Below are positions 20,678-32,064 of a stretch of DNA of 64,000 nucleotides, piece after piece; the first letter of the stretch is position 1; the number at the start of each line of letters is the position of its first letter. The stretch is from Syngnathus acus (taxonomy: Eukaryota; Chordata; Actinopteri; Syngnathiformes; Syngnathidae), in the NCBI RefSeq assembly GCF_901709675.1, contig NW_023590222.1:70001-134000 (forward strand), read 5' to 3'. Made by a program: the position numbers and the translations under genes. A model generated the notes under the pieces. The model made no database searches. It saw nothing but the letters and a program-made list of their open reading frames with translations, and was not told where the DNA came from.

Positions 20678-20869
20678 CTACTTGTGGGTCCGCAGGTGGG
20701 CGTAGAGGCCGATCCGGGATCCACATATTTTTGTGCAGTGTGGGCAGGGGAAAGTGGTGGTGGGTTGTGGTCGTGCTGGAGCCTGTTTTTGTCTTTCCTT
20801 ACGGAGTTGTTGTTTGGTTTCTGGGACACGGCGGAGTTCCTTTTCATGATGTGCTGCCCCTTCTTGCAT
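20678..20869 (-). mobile_element. C-terminal zinc-finger fragment of a non-LTR retrotransposon (U2)
   Basis: A 63-codon minus frame ends FPCPHCTKICGSRIGLYAHL then RTHK-stop, a C2H2 finger (C-x2-C-x12-H-x3-H). This finger is a known C-terminal feature of some fish LINE ORF2 proteins. The following 3'UTR-like sequence ends CCGATGATGG and runs into the (GT)n microsatellite, which may have grown from the LINE tail. The rest of the element is missing. Confidence 0.6.
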
Positions 20870-21454
20870 ACAATCGTGTAGTGTTTAATTCCGTTGTGTT
20901 CGATTCGAATCTGGGTTATGGCATAATCAAATTACCGTTTTTTTCCATGTATAATGCGCAAAATTTAACTAATTTATTGTCCTAAAATTATACATGGGTA
21001 CAATTTTTTTTAATTTTTTTTTTTTTTTTTTTTTTGTGAAGAAAATCATGGTACAACAATTTTTGAAGAAAATCTTGTCACGGATGGTTCTTTACAACGT
21101 CACTTTCCTCTCTTTTCATTTTAACCTAACTGATCGCGGTGGTGCCTTTCTGGGCAGTCGGAGAAATCAACGCCAACAAAAAAAATACATCCAGCCTAGT
21201 TAAGAAATCACCAGAAAGATCACCATGACAATTGTGAATAATAAATAAATAATTATTATATATATTATATATATTATTATTATAATAATAAATAATTGTG
21301 ATAAATAACTGGAACATCACTCAAATATTGGTGATCCAGTTGAGAGTCTCACATATTTCTTCGCTATTGAGTTTGCTACTGCATGTGCAGTGATACTGAC
21401 CGGCAGAATAACATCCGGTTGTTCCCAAAGATGATCTTTTTTCTGAAATAATTT
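20870..21454. other. Linker with hairpin remnant and AT-rich tract (U2)
   Basis: Holds CCATGTATAATGCGCA, one arm of an inverted repeat whose partner is damaged here by a 13-bp deletion, a poly(T) stretch near 21,006-21,034, and an (ATA/TAT)n tract at 21,236-21,300. No coding frame. Confidence 0.5.
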
Positions 21455-21731
21455 TATGTTTACGGACTTAAGTAACCCGGCCGGGTCATACCAAAGAATA
21501 TAAAAATGGGACCCATTGCCTCCCTGCTTGGCACTCAGCATTAAGGGTTGGAATTGGGGGGTTAGATCACCAAATGATTCCCGAGCGCAGCGCCGCTGCT
21601 GCTCACTGCTCCCCTCTCCCCCAGGGGATGGATCAAAATCACACGGGGATGGGTCAAATGCAGAGGACAAATTTCACCACACCCAGACGCGTGTGTGACG
21701 ATCATTGGGACTTTAAAAAAAAAAAAAAAAA
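21455..21731 (+). mobile_element. SINE-like interspersed repeat (U2)
   Basis: CTTGGCACTCAGCATTAAGG ... GGGATGGGTCAAATGC ... GATCATTGGGACTTT plus an A run. I recognise this as a high-copy teleost repeat, but its class (SINE or RTE-type LINE tail) is not settled by sequence. The 3' end abuts and truncates the hAT-Ac fragment. Confidence 0.55.
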
Positions 21732-22080
21732 CGTTGGAAACTTTGGAATCCAAAGTGCTTCCAAACGAATGACTTGAAGCCCAAAGGGGAGCGAATTTCA
21801 TCGTCTTCTTGGACACTAGCCATAGCACCAGCCCAGGAGCCGCGTAGTTGTCGGCTCCCCTTTCACGTGCCTGCTCTGCTCACAACACAGCACGCCGCGT
21901 ACTGCTCCCGGAAAGAGGAAGCAAGCAACAATGAACTGGATTTCAAAATAAAGTCGCGTCTAATGTCCGAGGTCAAACACGGCGATATAAATCGATGTTT
22001 ACGTTTAGCATCGATGCCAATAAATCGTAGAGCATTATATCGATTAATCGATGTGTATCGATGAATCGTTACACCCCTAG
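21732..22080 (-). mobile_element. hAT-Ac (BED-finger) transposase 5' fragment (U2)
   Basis: On minus from 22,080, AGGGGTGTAACGATTCATCG is a typical teleost hAT terminus, followed by ATCGAT-rich subterminal sequence. A frame then opens MASVQEDDEIRSPLGFKS and continues FVWKHFGF, the start of a BED zinc finger. It is cut at the A-run of the neighbouring SINE-like repeat, so the catalytic domain is lost. Confidence 0.75.
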
Positions 22081-22593
22081 TTGATATCATTACATCGTAA
22101 GATGGCGCCGCGGATGGCCACCTCGGTGACTCGCTCTATATTTGTTATTTTACATCTTTTTAACCTCACTTTGTATCATACTTCCGGTTTGCCACGTAGA
22201 GCGCCGCAGCGTCACTTGAGAGAGGATCTACATTCCTACATTTCTATATGCTTTTCTAATTTTTCCTCGCTTTTTACGTTTTTTACTCCAGTTTTGGGAG
22301 TTTACTATTGTTGAAAGTCACGGACCGTCAATTCCTGCCATTTCAACCACGTCACTGTTTGGCTCTCAGCGGAGGCTTCGTGGCTGTTTGTCTACCGTCG
22401 ATCATCGGACACGTAAGTATGGCTGCGGATCAAGAGGTTTGTACGGCTTTGTGCACCAACTGCACCCTTCTCTTAGAGAGGTTGTCCCTGCTAGAGGGAC
22501 ATGTCCGCCAGCTTGAGGAGAATAGTGTGATAACAGTAGATTTTGGCGGACACAGATGCGGACTGTAGTCAGCCCGCTAGCCCAGTTAGCATT
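22081..22593 (+). mobile_element. LINE B 5' end with ORF1 start
   Basis: Begins near AAGATGGCGCCGCGG, a YY1-like LINE 5' motif. An ATG at 22,419 opens MAADQEVCTALCTNCTLLLE and continues as a leucine-rich, probably coiled-coil segment to a stop at 22,568, as at the N-terminus of L2-type ORF1. The rest of LINE B resumes at 26,164 beyond the antisense LINE A. Confidence 0.7.
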
Positions 22594-25500
22594 AGACTTA
22601 GACTTAGACAAACTTTATTGTCATTTTGTCAACACTGGGTGTACACAAAACGAAATTACGTTGCGTACGGCTTTCAACAATGTAGTGGTATTGCGGCTGG
22701 TTAAAAAGTGACATTCTATATAAAAATATGAAATAAGATAAGTATAGAGTACAAAGTGCAGCAGTGATAAAGTATGTAAACAGTGCAGGAGACAAAAACC
22801 GTATTTACAAGTGTGCAGAGGAATGCTACGTTTGAATGTTCAACAGTCTGACGACAGCAGGGAAAAAACTATTGCAGAACCTGGTGGACCTGCAGCGGAT
22901 GCTGCGAAACCTCTTCCCAGACGGCAGCAGGGAGAACAGTCCATGGTGAGGGTGTGATGGGTCACTGATAATATTACGGGCTCGGGACACGCAGCGCTGG
23001 GATGACAAGTCCTGAATGGAGGGAAGAGGAGCCCCGATGATCCTCTCTACTGTCCTCACCACTCTCCTCAGGTTCTTCCAATCGGAGGCGCTGCAACCTC
23101 CACACCACACCGAGAGACAGCTTGTCAGAATGCTCTCTATGGTGCTTCGGTAGAACGTCCTCATGATGGGTGGGGGCAGGTGGGCTCTCCTCATCCTCCG
23201 CAGGAAGTACAAGCGCTTCTGTGCCCTCTTGACTAGTGTTGTGGTGTTCACAGTCCAGGTGAGGTCGTCTGTGATGTGGACCCCCAGGAATTTAGTGCTG
23301 CTGACCACCTCCACAGCTGAGCTGTTGATGATCAGTGGAGCGTGGTGAGGCTGGTTCTTCCTGAAGTCGACGATGATCTCCTTCGTCTTCTCCACATTCA
23401 GGATCAGGCTATTTTCTCTGCACCAGCCCACCAACTGCTCCACCTCCTCTCTGTAGTCCAGGTCGTTGATGTCCCTGATGAGGCCCACCACCGTTGTGTC
23501 GTCTGCAAACTTCACGATGTGATTGGTGGTGAACCTGGGGGCGCAGTCGTGTGTCATCAGGGTGAACAGCAGGGGGCTCAGGACGCAGCCCTGAGGGGAG
23601 CCTGTGCTGAGGGTGATGACATCTGAGGTGTTCTGTCCGACCCGGACTGACTGAGGTCTGTTGGTGAGGAAGTCTAGCAGCCAGTTTCGAAGGGGGGTGC
23701 TGAAGCCCAGGTGTTCCAGTTTTTCCACCAGATGCTGTGGAATGATGGTGTTAAACGCTGAGCTGAAGTCCAGGAACAGCAACCGCACGTGGGTGTTCCT
23801 CTCCTCCAGGTGAGCCAGGCTCAGGTGAAGAACGGAGGAGATGGCATCCTCAGTAGAGCGGTTCTGGAACGGGTCGGATGTTGGGGGGAGTCCGGAGACG
23901 ATGTGTTCTTTAAGCAGCCTTTCGAAGCACTTCATCATGATGGGAGTCAGTGCCACAGGTCTGTAGTCATTCATTGAGGTGATTTGAGGTTTCTTCGGCA
24001 CCGGAATGATGGAGGCAGCCTTGAAGCATACTGGCACTGTGGCTTGGCCCAGCGAGATGTTAAAAATGTCTGTGATGACACCAGCCAGCTGACCTGCACA
24101 TTCCTTGAACACCCGCCCAGGTATGTTGTCAGGGCCTGGGGCCTTACGTGGGTTGACTCTTCTCAGAGTCTTCCATACGTTGGCTGAGTCAAGGCAGAGT
24201 GCCTCCTCTTCCTGGTGGGGAACAGTTTTAACTGCAGGAGTGCTGTTTAGTGCCTCAAATCGCCCAAAGAAGTTATTTAGACCATTTAGGAAGTCAGCAT
24301 CAACCTCACCCAACGGGGGGGAGGGTAAGTTGTAGTCCGTGATCGCCCGTATGCCTTGCCACATACTCCTGGTGTTATTGGCGTCGTGGAAAAAATCCTG
24401 AATTTTTCGACTGTGGCTTCGCTTCGCTAACCTGATGGCACGGTTCAAGTTGGCTCTCGCTGTCCTCAGTGCCTCCTTGTCGCCAGACTTGAAGGCTGAG
24501 TTCCGTGCTCGTAGCGTATGACGTACCTCCTCAGTCATCCAGGGTCGTTGGTTGGCTCGGGTGATGATGTTCTTAGTGGTGCTGACGTCCTCGGTGCATT
24601 TGTTGATGTAGGCTGACACAGTCATGGCGTACTCATCAATGTCGATCTGATTGTCATATGTTGCTGCTGATTTGAACATGTCCCAGTCAGAGCACTCAAA
24701 GCAGTCCTGGAGTGCCTCCATGGCCCCCTCAGACCACACCCTCACCTGCTTCACTGTGGGTTTTGCTCTGATCAGCAGGGGCCTGTATGCAGGGATTAGC
24801 ATAACAGATAGGTGGTCTGAAGAGCCGAGGTGGGGGCGGGGGGCTGCTCTGAATGCATCCTTTATATCGCTCAACCTCCACAGCCAGGATAGCAGAGGGC
24901 TCCTCTGGCAGCCCTTCGCTCTGACTTGGACATCCACTTTTGATTTTCATATTATGTATTATTTGTGCCCTCTCTGCATCCATTACAACCTGGTGATCCT
25001 GAAAGGGGGATCCTTCCATCTGTGGTCCCTTCTCAAGGTTTCTCATTTTCCCCGGGCAGGGGTTTTGAGTTTTTCCTTGCCCTTTTGGGAGCTTAAGATC
25101 AGGGGATGCTTTGAGAATAATTGTCAATTTTTGTCTATGTGAAGCCCTTTGAGACTGCTTGTGATTTAGGGCTATACAAATAAACTTGACTTGACTTGAC
25201 TTGACTATATTGGTGTAAACCAAGTCCAGAGTGTTCTCTCCCCGAGTTGGAAAATCCACGTGTTGGTAAAAATGAGGGAGAATAGTCTTCATGTTAGCCT
25301 GGTTGAAGTCCCCAGCAATGATGAAAACACCCTCTGTGTGCGTGGATTGCCGCTCACCGATTGTCCGATAGAGAACACTCATGGCCTCTTTAGTATTAGC
25401 GCTAGGAGGCACATACACAGCCGTGATGCTAACAACAGTAAACTCCCTGGGCAGGTAGAAGGGTCTGCAGTTAACAGTCAAAAGCTCGATGTCCGAAGAG

Positions 25501-26163
25501 CAGAAGCTGGCGACAGATCTAGCATTTTTGCACCAGTTGTTGTTGATGTAGACACACAGCCCACCTCCTCGGGATTTACCGCTTAGTTCGCTGTTTCTGT
25601 CGGCGCGGAATGTAGCGAGCCCCTCCAGGCTAACGGCGTTGGACGGTATTGATGAGTTCAGCCATGTCTCCGTCAGGATGAGAGCGCAGCAGTTTTTAAC
25701 CTCCCTCTTTGAAGAGGGTTCCAGTTGTAGATGGTCCATTTTATTATCCAGTGAGCGGACGTTGGAGAGGAAGATGGATGGAAGCGGCGGTTTGTAGGGG
25801 TTAGCTTTAAGCTTAGCCGTTAGCCCACCTCGACAGCCGCGCTTCCGCCGCCGGTCACACCGCCTACGCTTACTCCTCCTCCGGCGTGTGCTGCCCGGCG
25901 AGCCCGCTGCATTGTGAGCTTCTGGGGCTAGTGCCCGAAGCACTCCGAGGCTACGTAAACAGACTAGGGTAGTTGTGGCTACGAGTCCGAAAACACTTGA
26001 TGACCGTACCTCCAGCAGGCGCTGGCGATCATATACTAACCTACTGGATGGATAAACTAAACTTTGTGTTGTTTGTAGTGTCCTAGGCGACATATTTTGT
26101 GAAAATGCTCGTCGGTTGTCGAGAGCCGTTGCAGCCGCAGCCAACCGGGACGCCGCCATCTTG
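22594..26163 (-). mobile_element. LINE A copy A2, near-complete
   Basis: A CR1/L2-type LINE with tail (GACTTA)n at 22,594 and AAGATGGCGGC 5' end at about 26,163. ORF2 begins at ATG 26,159 and ends at 22,826. Apart from the 338-bp insert (24,868-25,205) and its TATAT duplication, the span is 2,991 nt, in frame, for about 996 aa. Endonuclease signatures: SNVRSLD, LTETWL, YVPPSAN, AGDFNQ, SSDHLS. RT signatures: [53 protein letters not shown]. It sits antisense within LINE B. Confidence 0.93.
24868..25205 (+). mobile_element. 338-bp retroposon inserted in LINE A (A2)
   Basis: TATAT at 24,863-24,867 and 25,206-25,210 flank the insert. The pre-insertion site is seen at about 53,943-53,950. Ends AATAAACTTGACTTGACTTG. 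Confidence 0.88.
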
Positions 26164-27785
26164 AATCTTGAATTAGCCCCAAGCGGCTTGCTAACCGCGA
26201 TGAGCCAGTTAAGACGCATAGCCGTCCCAAGCCATCTCGGCCTACTGGCTCTCGCATCTTGGTCATAGGTGACTCCATCACACGAAAAACACCACACTTA
26301 AAAATCCAGCCACGGTAATGTGTATCCCTGGAGGCAGAGCACCCGACATAGAAGCTAATCTAAGGGCGCTAGCTCGCAATAGGTCTAGTCAACAGCGTAG
26401 GTCCAACAACACTAGCCACTCGGATATAGTGATACACGGTGGCTCCAATGATATATTTCAAGCATATATCGGCTCTATTGATAATCTTACAAATGAATTT
26501 AATGCGACATTGTTAAATGCCATCGACTCGGTAGTGCCACTACGTCTGAAAACTCGCCGTAGAAAGCCTACTACACGGTTCACAGGTGAAACACGGACGC
26601 TTAAGCAATTATGTAAAAAGCATGAACGAAAATAGCGTTGAACCAAACTTGAGGTTTTCCATCAGGCATGGCGCGATAGCCTCCTGAAATACAAAGATGC
26701 GCTTATTTTAGCAAAAACTAATTATTTCTCGCAAATTATTAATCTCAATAAAAACAATCCTAAATACTTATTTGATACAGTGGCAAAGCTGACGTGGTGC
26801 CATCCGACCTCCGATAGCTCCTTCCACTCAGCCGACGGGTTCATGAAATTTTTCGCTTGAAAGATTGAATCCATTAGGGATGAGATCAAGATGACAGTTC
26901 CAATCGCTCAGTCGAGACCGCCCATTACCGCTGACGAACATGCAATAACCCTATCAAATTTTAAAAGTGTGTCCGTTGAAAGGCTCACGCAATTGGTTAG
27001 TGCGGCTAAGCAAACGACATGTTCACTCGACCCGCTCCCAGCCAAACTATTTAAAGAATTACTTCAAATTTTAGGACCGTCCGTCTTAAATATAATGAAT
27101 CTGTCTGTCTCCTCTGGACAGCCTTTAAAACCGCTATCATTAAACCGCTACTTAAGCGACCAAATCTCGACCCGGACTGTCTCAGTAATTATAGGCCGGT
27201 TTCAAATCTCCCATTCGTAGCAAAACAACGAGTAGTCCATGGTAATGCGACCTCTGAGCTCTATAACGTCACTTGTGGTGTCCCGCAGGGATCGGTACTC
27301 GGACCAATTCTATTTAATATGTATATGATTCCGCTTGGGGACATAATACGTAAATATAACATTAGTTTTCAATGTTAGGCGGATGACACTCAATTATATA
27401 TGCCGTTATCGATGACAAATCCGCAGGACTGTTGTAATCTTGAGGCGTGCCTTGCGGAGATCAAGCAATGGATGTCTCTCAATTTCCTTCGTCTTATCCC
27501 AGATAAAACTGAGATGTTGATAATTGGTCCAGCTTGTTATCACCACTTATTTAAGGAAACCACTATAACTATGGATAACTGTACTATCACTCAGAGCGAT
27601 ACTGTAACTAATCTCGGGGTAACATTTGACCAAACGCTCTCCTTTCAAAAGCACAATAAGAACATAACTAAAATTGCGCTTTTTTACCTCCGTAATATTC
27701 GTAAGATTCGTCCGATTCTCTCGTGATGCGGAAACTATTATACATGCGTTTATTATGTCGCGCCTGGACTACTGTAACGCATTAT
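26164..27785 (+). mobile_element. LINE B remnant (U3)
   Basis: Same broken structure as U2. One extra stop replaces the Trp codon after KHERK, and a 3-bp deletion removes one residue in ITADEHAIT. Confidence 0.87.
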
Positions 27786-27964
27786 CAAAGTCAAAGTCTG
27801 CTTTATTGTCAATTTCTTCACATGTCAAGACATACAAAGACATTGAAACTGCGTTTCCTACTATCCCACGGTGGAGACAAGACATATTACACCCAATTGG
27901 TCCACAGACAAACAAAACATTCAAGTAAACAATACACAAAGTAAAAATAAGAAGGCACATAGTA
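27786..27964 (-). mobile_element. LINE C-type 3' end (U3)
   Basis: One AAAGTC tail repeat fewer than the other monomers. Confidence 0.75.
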
Positions 27965-27991
27965 TATAAATGTATTATTTATTTATATAAA

Positions 27992-28058
27992 GGCCGGTCC
28001 ACGAAAATATTTCTGACACGTAACCGGTCCGTGGCGCAAAAAAGGTTGGGGACCAGTG
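27992..28058 (-). mobile_element. hAT-like terminal fragment (U3)
   Basis: Same short fragment as in U1 and U2. Confidence 0.45.
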
Positions 28059-28184
28059 ATTTAGTAGAAGGTGGCTACAGATAAAAGTTTGAGTTCATTT
28101 TGAAAAACTAACAGGTCACTCACTTAAGATGCACGCACAACCAATGCAGCTCTCTAATAACTCTGCTGCAAACATAGGTTAACG

Positions 28185-28256
28185 CACTTGGGTTGAAAAC
28201 CGAACCCCAGTCTTTCACGCGACAAGCAGAGATACTATCCACGATACTAACAAGGA
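28185..28256 (-). pseudogene. tRNA-Asp (GTC)-like pseudogene, U3
   Basis: Matches the U2 copy. Confidence 0.7.
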
Positions 28257-28709
28257 ACATGCCCTGTGTTGGGGCAAGATGGACTGCTTGGCGGGAGAAA
28301 GGAAAGGGAGGAAGCAGAAAGGGGAACGCTCACAGAACACATGCGCTTATAACTATTATGTGGATTTTAACCATCTGTAAACGTTATTAAAACAGTACTG
28401 AAATGGGGCAATCTGCTGGTCTTTTTCGTATATGCCTGCCTTCAAGTTTAGAGGGCACTACCTTTAGGGGGCGCATTAGAGGTTAGGGTTAAAGGTGAGG
28501 GGATTACCGTTAGCGAGTTAGCAGGTTAGGGGTTAATTATTAGGGTTTGGTTATTGTTCTGGTTTTAGAGTTAGCGTTAGGGCTTGAAGTTAGGGAATTA
28601 GGAGCCTTAGGCCAACCAGATTCCATTTATTCCATTAATCACTGACATTCAGTCTTCAGGTCCATGGGCTACCAATCGGAATGTAACGGGGTCAGCTGGT
28701 CGACTATGG
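28257..28709. other. Linker with eroded telomere-like tract (U3)
   Basis: Non-coding. TTAGGG-like sequence at about 28,476-28,605. Confidence 0.5.
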
Positions 28710-28781
28710 AGCTCATCGGTGCAGGGGAATGATTCTCGCTTAGGGTGCATCATTACCTGGGTTTAACTCCCGGACGATCTC
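28710..28781 (+). pseudogene. tRNA-Pro (AGG)-like pseudogene, U3
   Basis: Same decayed anticodon stem. Confidence 0.65.
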
Positions 28782-28871
28782 TTCTTGGAAACACTGTTGT
28801 CTATCATTATGTGGAGCGTTTGACAGGCCAACGTTACACGGAATGTAACATGGTCTGCAAGCTTCCGTCAT

Positions 28872-28943
28872 GGCTCGTTGGTCTAGGGGTATGATTCTTG
28901 CTTTGGGTGTCGGAGGTCCTGGGTTCAACTCCCAGACAAGCCC
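28872..28943 (+). tRNA. tRNA-Pro (TGG), U3
   Basis: Identical in layout to U2. Confidence 0.82.
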
Positions 28944-29031
28944 TTCTTTAAAACGTTGCTGTTGATCAACTAGCCCAATTTAATTTTGGGCGCTAGCCCG
29001 AATCCATACACGGTGGATGGCGGCAGTGATA

Positions 29032-29680
29032 TTTGAGAAGTGAAATGAAGTTTATTGGATTTGCAGACAGTGTGCAATCATTATTTCATCAAAAGTAGGC
29101 AGGTACATAAATTTGGGCACCCCAAGAGAAAAATGACAATATTTCAATATCAATATTTAGTAGATCCTCCTTTTGCAGAAATAACAGCCTCTCGACCAGT
29201 GGTTCTTAACCTGGGTTCGGTCGAACCCTAGGGGTTCGGTGAGTCGGTTTCAGGGGTTCGGCAGAGCCTCCACTCCGGAGGTCCAAACACACCTGATTAA
29301 TAAATTCGCATATCTGAACTGGTCTCGCAAAGGCAACAGCAGAAGTCACACTGATTTGCTGGTATGTCATTTGTTGTGAATTCATGCATCGTGTTGGTTC
29401 TATTCTTTGAACAAGGTGATGTTTATGCACGGCTCATTTTGTGCACCAGTAAAAACATCTCTGTCTTCAATTTGAAAAAAATAAATATATATTCACAAAA
29501 GAGGGGTTCGGTGAATGGGCATATGAAACTGGTGGGGTTCAGTGCCTCCAACAAGGTTAAGAATCACTGCTCTAGACACTTCCTATAGCTTCCAATGAGT
29601 GTGGATTCTGGTTGAAGGTATATTTCACCATTCTTCTTGACAAATCTGAAAGTCCCATAAACTTCATTTCACTTCTCAAA
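29032..29680. mobile_element. Tc1/mariner-like MITE (U3)
   Basis: Same TA-flanked termini; interrupted by the hAT MITE. Confidence 0.83.
29197..29569. mobile_element. hAT MITE nested in Tc1 MITE (U3)
   Basis: Carries CATCGTGTTGG where U1, U2 and U6 have CATTGTGTTGG; U4 shares this variant. Confidence 0.88.
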
Positions 29681-29721
29681 TATCATTGTGTCTGTCCGTT
29701 ATATGATATATTTTACTGATA

Positions 29722-30386
29722 TTGCCTCTGAACAGGCGAGCAAGTGCTCCTCCGGCCGTCATGACTACATTCTACCGTGGCACCATTGAGAGCATCCTCT
29801 CCAGTTGTATCGCTGTTTGGGGTGGTAGCTGCACTGAATACAACATGAAGGCCCTGCAGCGCATAGTGAACACAGCTGGTAAGATTATTGGTGCTTCACT
29901 CCCCTCCCTGAAGGACATTTACACCTCCCATCTCACCCGCAAGGCGACCGCGATCGTGAGTGATGTGAGTCACCCCGCTCACTCTTTGTTTGATCTTCTG
30001 CCCTCTGGGAAGAGGTACAGGAGCCTGCGCTTCCGCACCACCAGACTCACCAACAGCTTCATACTCCAGGCTGTTATGATCCTGAACTCTCTCCCCCCTT
30101 CTGCGTAGCGTCCTGTACTTTTGCGGTATATTCTGACTGTCTGCTGTATGCACACTTGCTCCATTTTTGCTCCTCTTATTTATTATGTTATTTATTTATT
30201 TATTATTTATTCATCACTCTTATTTATTCATTGTTTGTGCCTTCTTGTTTTTATTTTTCGTGTTGTTTACTTGTATGTATATTGTGTACTATGTCTTGTC
30301 ACCGTGGGATAGTGGGGAACTTTTTTCAGACAGTGTTTTACATGTATGGGGAATTTGCTTTGATAACGTGCTACACATAGACAAAC
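29722..30386 (+). mobile_element. LINE C remnant (U3)
   Basis: RT C-terminal frame 29,722-30,108 plus 3'UTR. Confidence 0.85.
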
Positions 30387-30647
30387 AAAGATGATATAAA
30401 TAAATTTGGATGGGTTAATTTTCATTTTATCACAAAATTCAACTATGATTGAATAAAGGTCTAAACTTTAGACCTTACATGTCTAAGAAAAAAAGTCGTG
30501 GTGTTTAATATATCTTGCTTGGGTCATCTAAATCTTAGTAAGCAGCATATGTGAGGATAATTAGATACTGATACAGTAGTAACAATTGGACAATTTAAAA
30601 GCAACCGTGATAAAGTTATATATTGAAAAGGATTACTCCAAACTCAC

Positions 30648-31069
30648 CTCACTTTTTGGCAGACTTTTCATTACTTGGGCCACGAGATGTGAAGGTACAA
30701 GAGGTCACTTCTATGACTTCTGGCATCAGCCCATCTGAAATGATGATTTTTAAGTACAGAAAAAAATATGTTAAACTTATCTTATTAGGACAGCAAACAC
30801 ACGGATCAAGGGTACAGTTTCTAACAGCAAACTAAAGAGAAAAAAAAACTATCTACACTTGTGCTCATAAGGAGTTATTTATTACAATAATGTCCTGTAG
30901 AACCAATCTTGTTGGAACCAAATTTGGATTTTGGTAAATACTAGACAGGAGCAGATATGAATGTAATGGACTATTTAAAAGTGGTGGAATTAAAAAATAA
31001 ATAAATAAAAATCAATATTGAAAACGAGTTAAACTGCAGTTTTACAAACTCACCTTTCTTTTTGGCCAT
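30648..31069 (-). pseudogene. Two-exon-like coding relic (U3)
   Basis: Exon 2 is at 30,648-30,734 and exon 1 at 31,054-31,069. The intron lacks nine bases (TACTGACCT) present in U1/U2 and shares AAATAAATAAATAA with U4 and U6. The frame is conserved. Confidence 0.45.
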
Positions 31070-31994
31070 TTTCTTCCACTGAGACTTGAACTCAGGTCGC
31101 TGGGGTGAGAGTCCTAACCCTAGCCCTAGCTCTAACCTTAACCCTACCTCTTACCCTATTCCTAACCCTAACCCTAGCTCTAACCCTAGCTCTTACCCTA
31201 TTCCTAACCCTAACCCTAGCTCTAACCCTAACTGTAACCCTAACCCTAACTCTTACCCTAATCCTAACCCTAGCTCTAACCCTAGCTCTTACCCTATTCC
31301 TAACCCTAACCCTAGCTCTAACCCTAACTGTAACCCTAACCGTAACCCTAGCTCTTACCCTATTCCTAACCCTAACCCTAGCTCTAACCTTAAACCTAAC
31401 CCTAACCCTAATCCTAGCTCTTACCCTAGCTCTAACCCCTCACCTTTCTTTTTGGACATTTTTTTCCACTGAGACTTGAACTCAGGTCGCTGGGGTGAGA
31501 GTCCTAACCCTAGCCCTAGCTCTAACCTTAACCCTACCTCTTACCCTAACCCTACCTCTTACCCTACTCCTAACCCTAGCTCTAACCCTATTCCAACCTC
31601 AACCCTACCTCTTACCCTATTCCTAACCCTAGCCCTAGCTCTAACCCAACCCTAGCTCTTACCCTATTCCTAACCCTAACCCTAATCCTTACCCTAGCGC
31701 TTATCCCTCACCTTTCTTTTTGGCCATTTTTTTTCCATTGAGACTTGAACTCAGGTCGCTGGGGTGAGAGTCCTAACCCTAGCCCTAGCCCTACCTCTTA
31801 CCCTAACCCTAGCCCTAGCCTTAACCCTACCTCTTACCTTAACCCTAGCCCTAGCTCTAACCCTAGCTCTTACCCTATTCCTAACCCTAACCCTAGCTCT
31901 AACCCTAACTCTAACCCTAACTCTAACCCTAACTCTAACCCTAACCCTAGCTCTAACCCTAACTCTAACCCTAACCCTAACTCTAACCCTAGCC
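31070..31994 (-). repeat. Telomere-like hexamer blocks with tRNA 3'-halves (U3)
   Basis: Only three blocks, with borders near 31,075, 31,467 and 31,737, the shortest set in the window. The middle spacer has CTTTTTGGACATT in place of GGCCATT, destroying that exon-1 copy. Confidence 0.87.
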
Positions 31995-32064
31995 TATGGT
32001 ATATGGTTTTATGGGGGAGCACACGAGCAACTCTGTTGCAAATTTTTCAAGGATAAGATATTTT

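Larger units (their letters stand above)
11791..26163 (+). repeat. Complete macrosatellite monomer (U2 plus LINE A)
   Basis: The first full unit runs from LINE B through the tRNA array and linker to LINE A. Landmarks recur 14,373 bp later (12,518 to 26,891; 10,356 to 24,729), which defines a direct tandem repeat. Confidence 0.92.

Noticed and set aside
20312-20705. Ser/Leu/Arg plus His/Thr frames over the CT/CA tract
   Set aside because: Microsatellite translation; length and frame change in every monomer.
22560-26200. Target-site duplication for LINE A in LINE B
   Set aside because: Only a 6-bp TAGCCC similarity is visible on both sides; too weak to claim.
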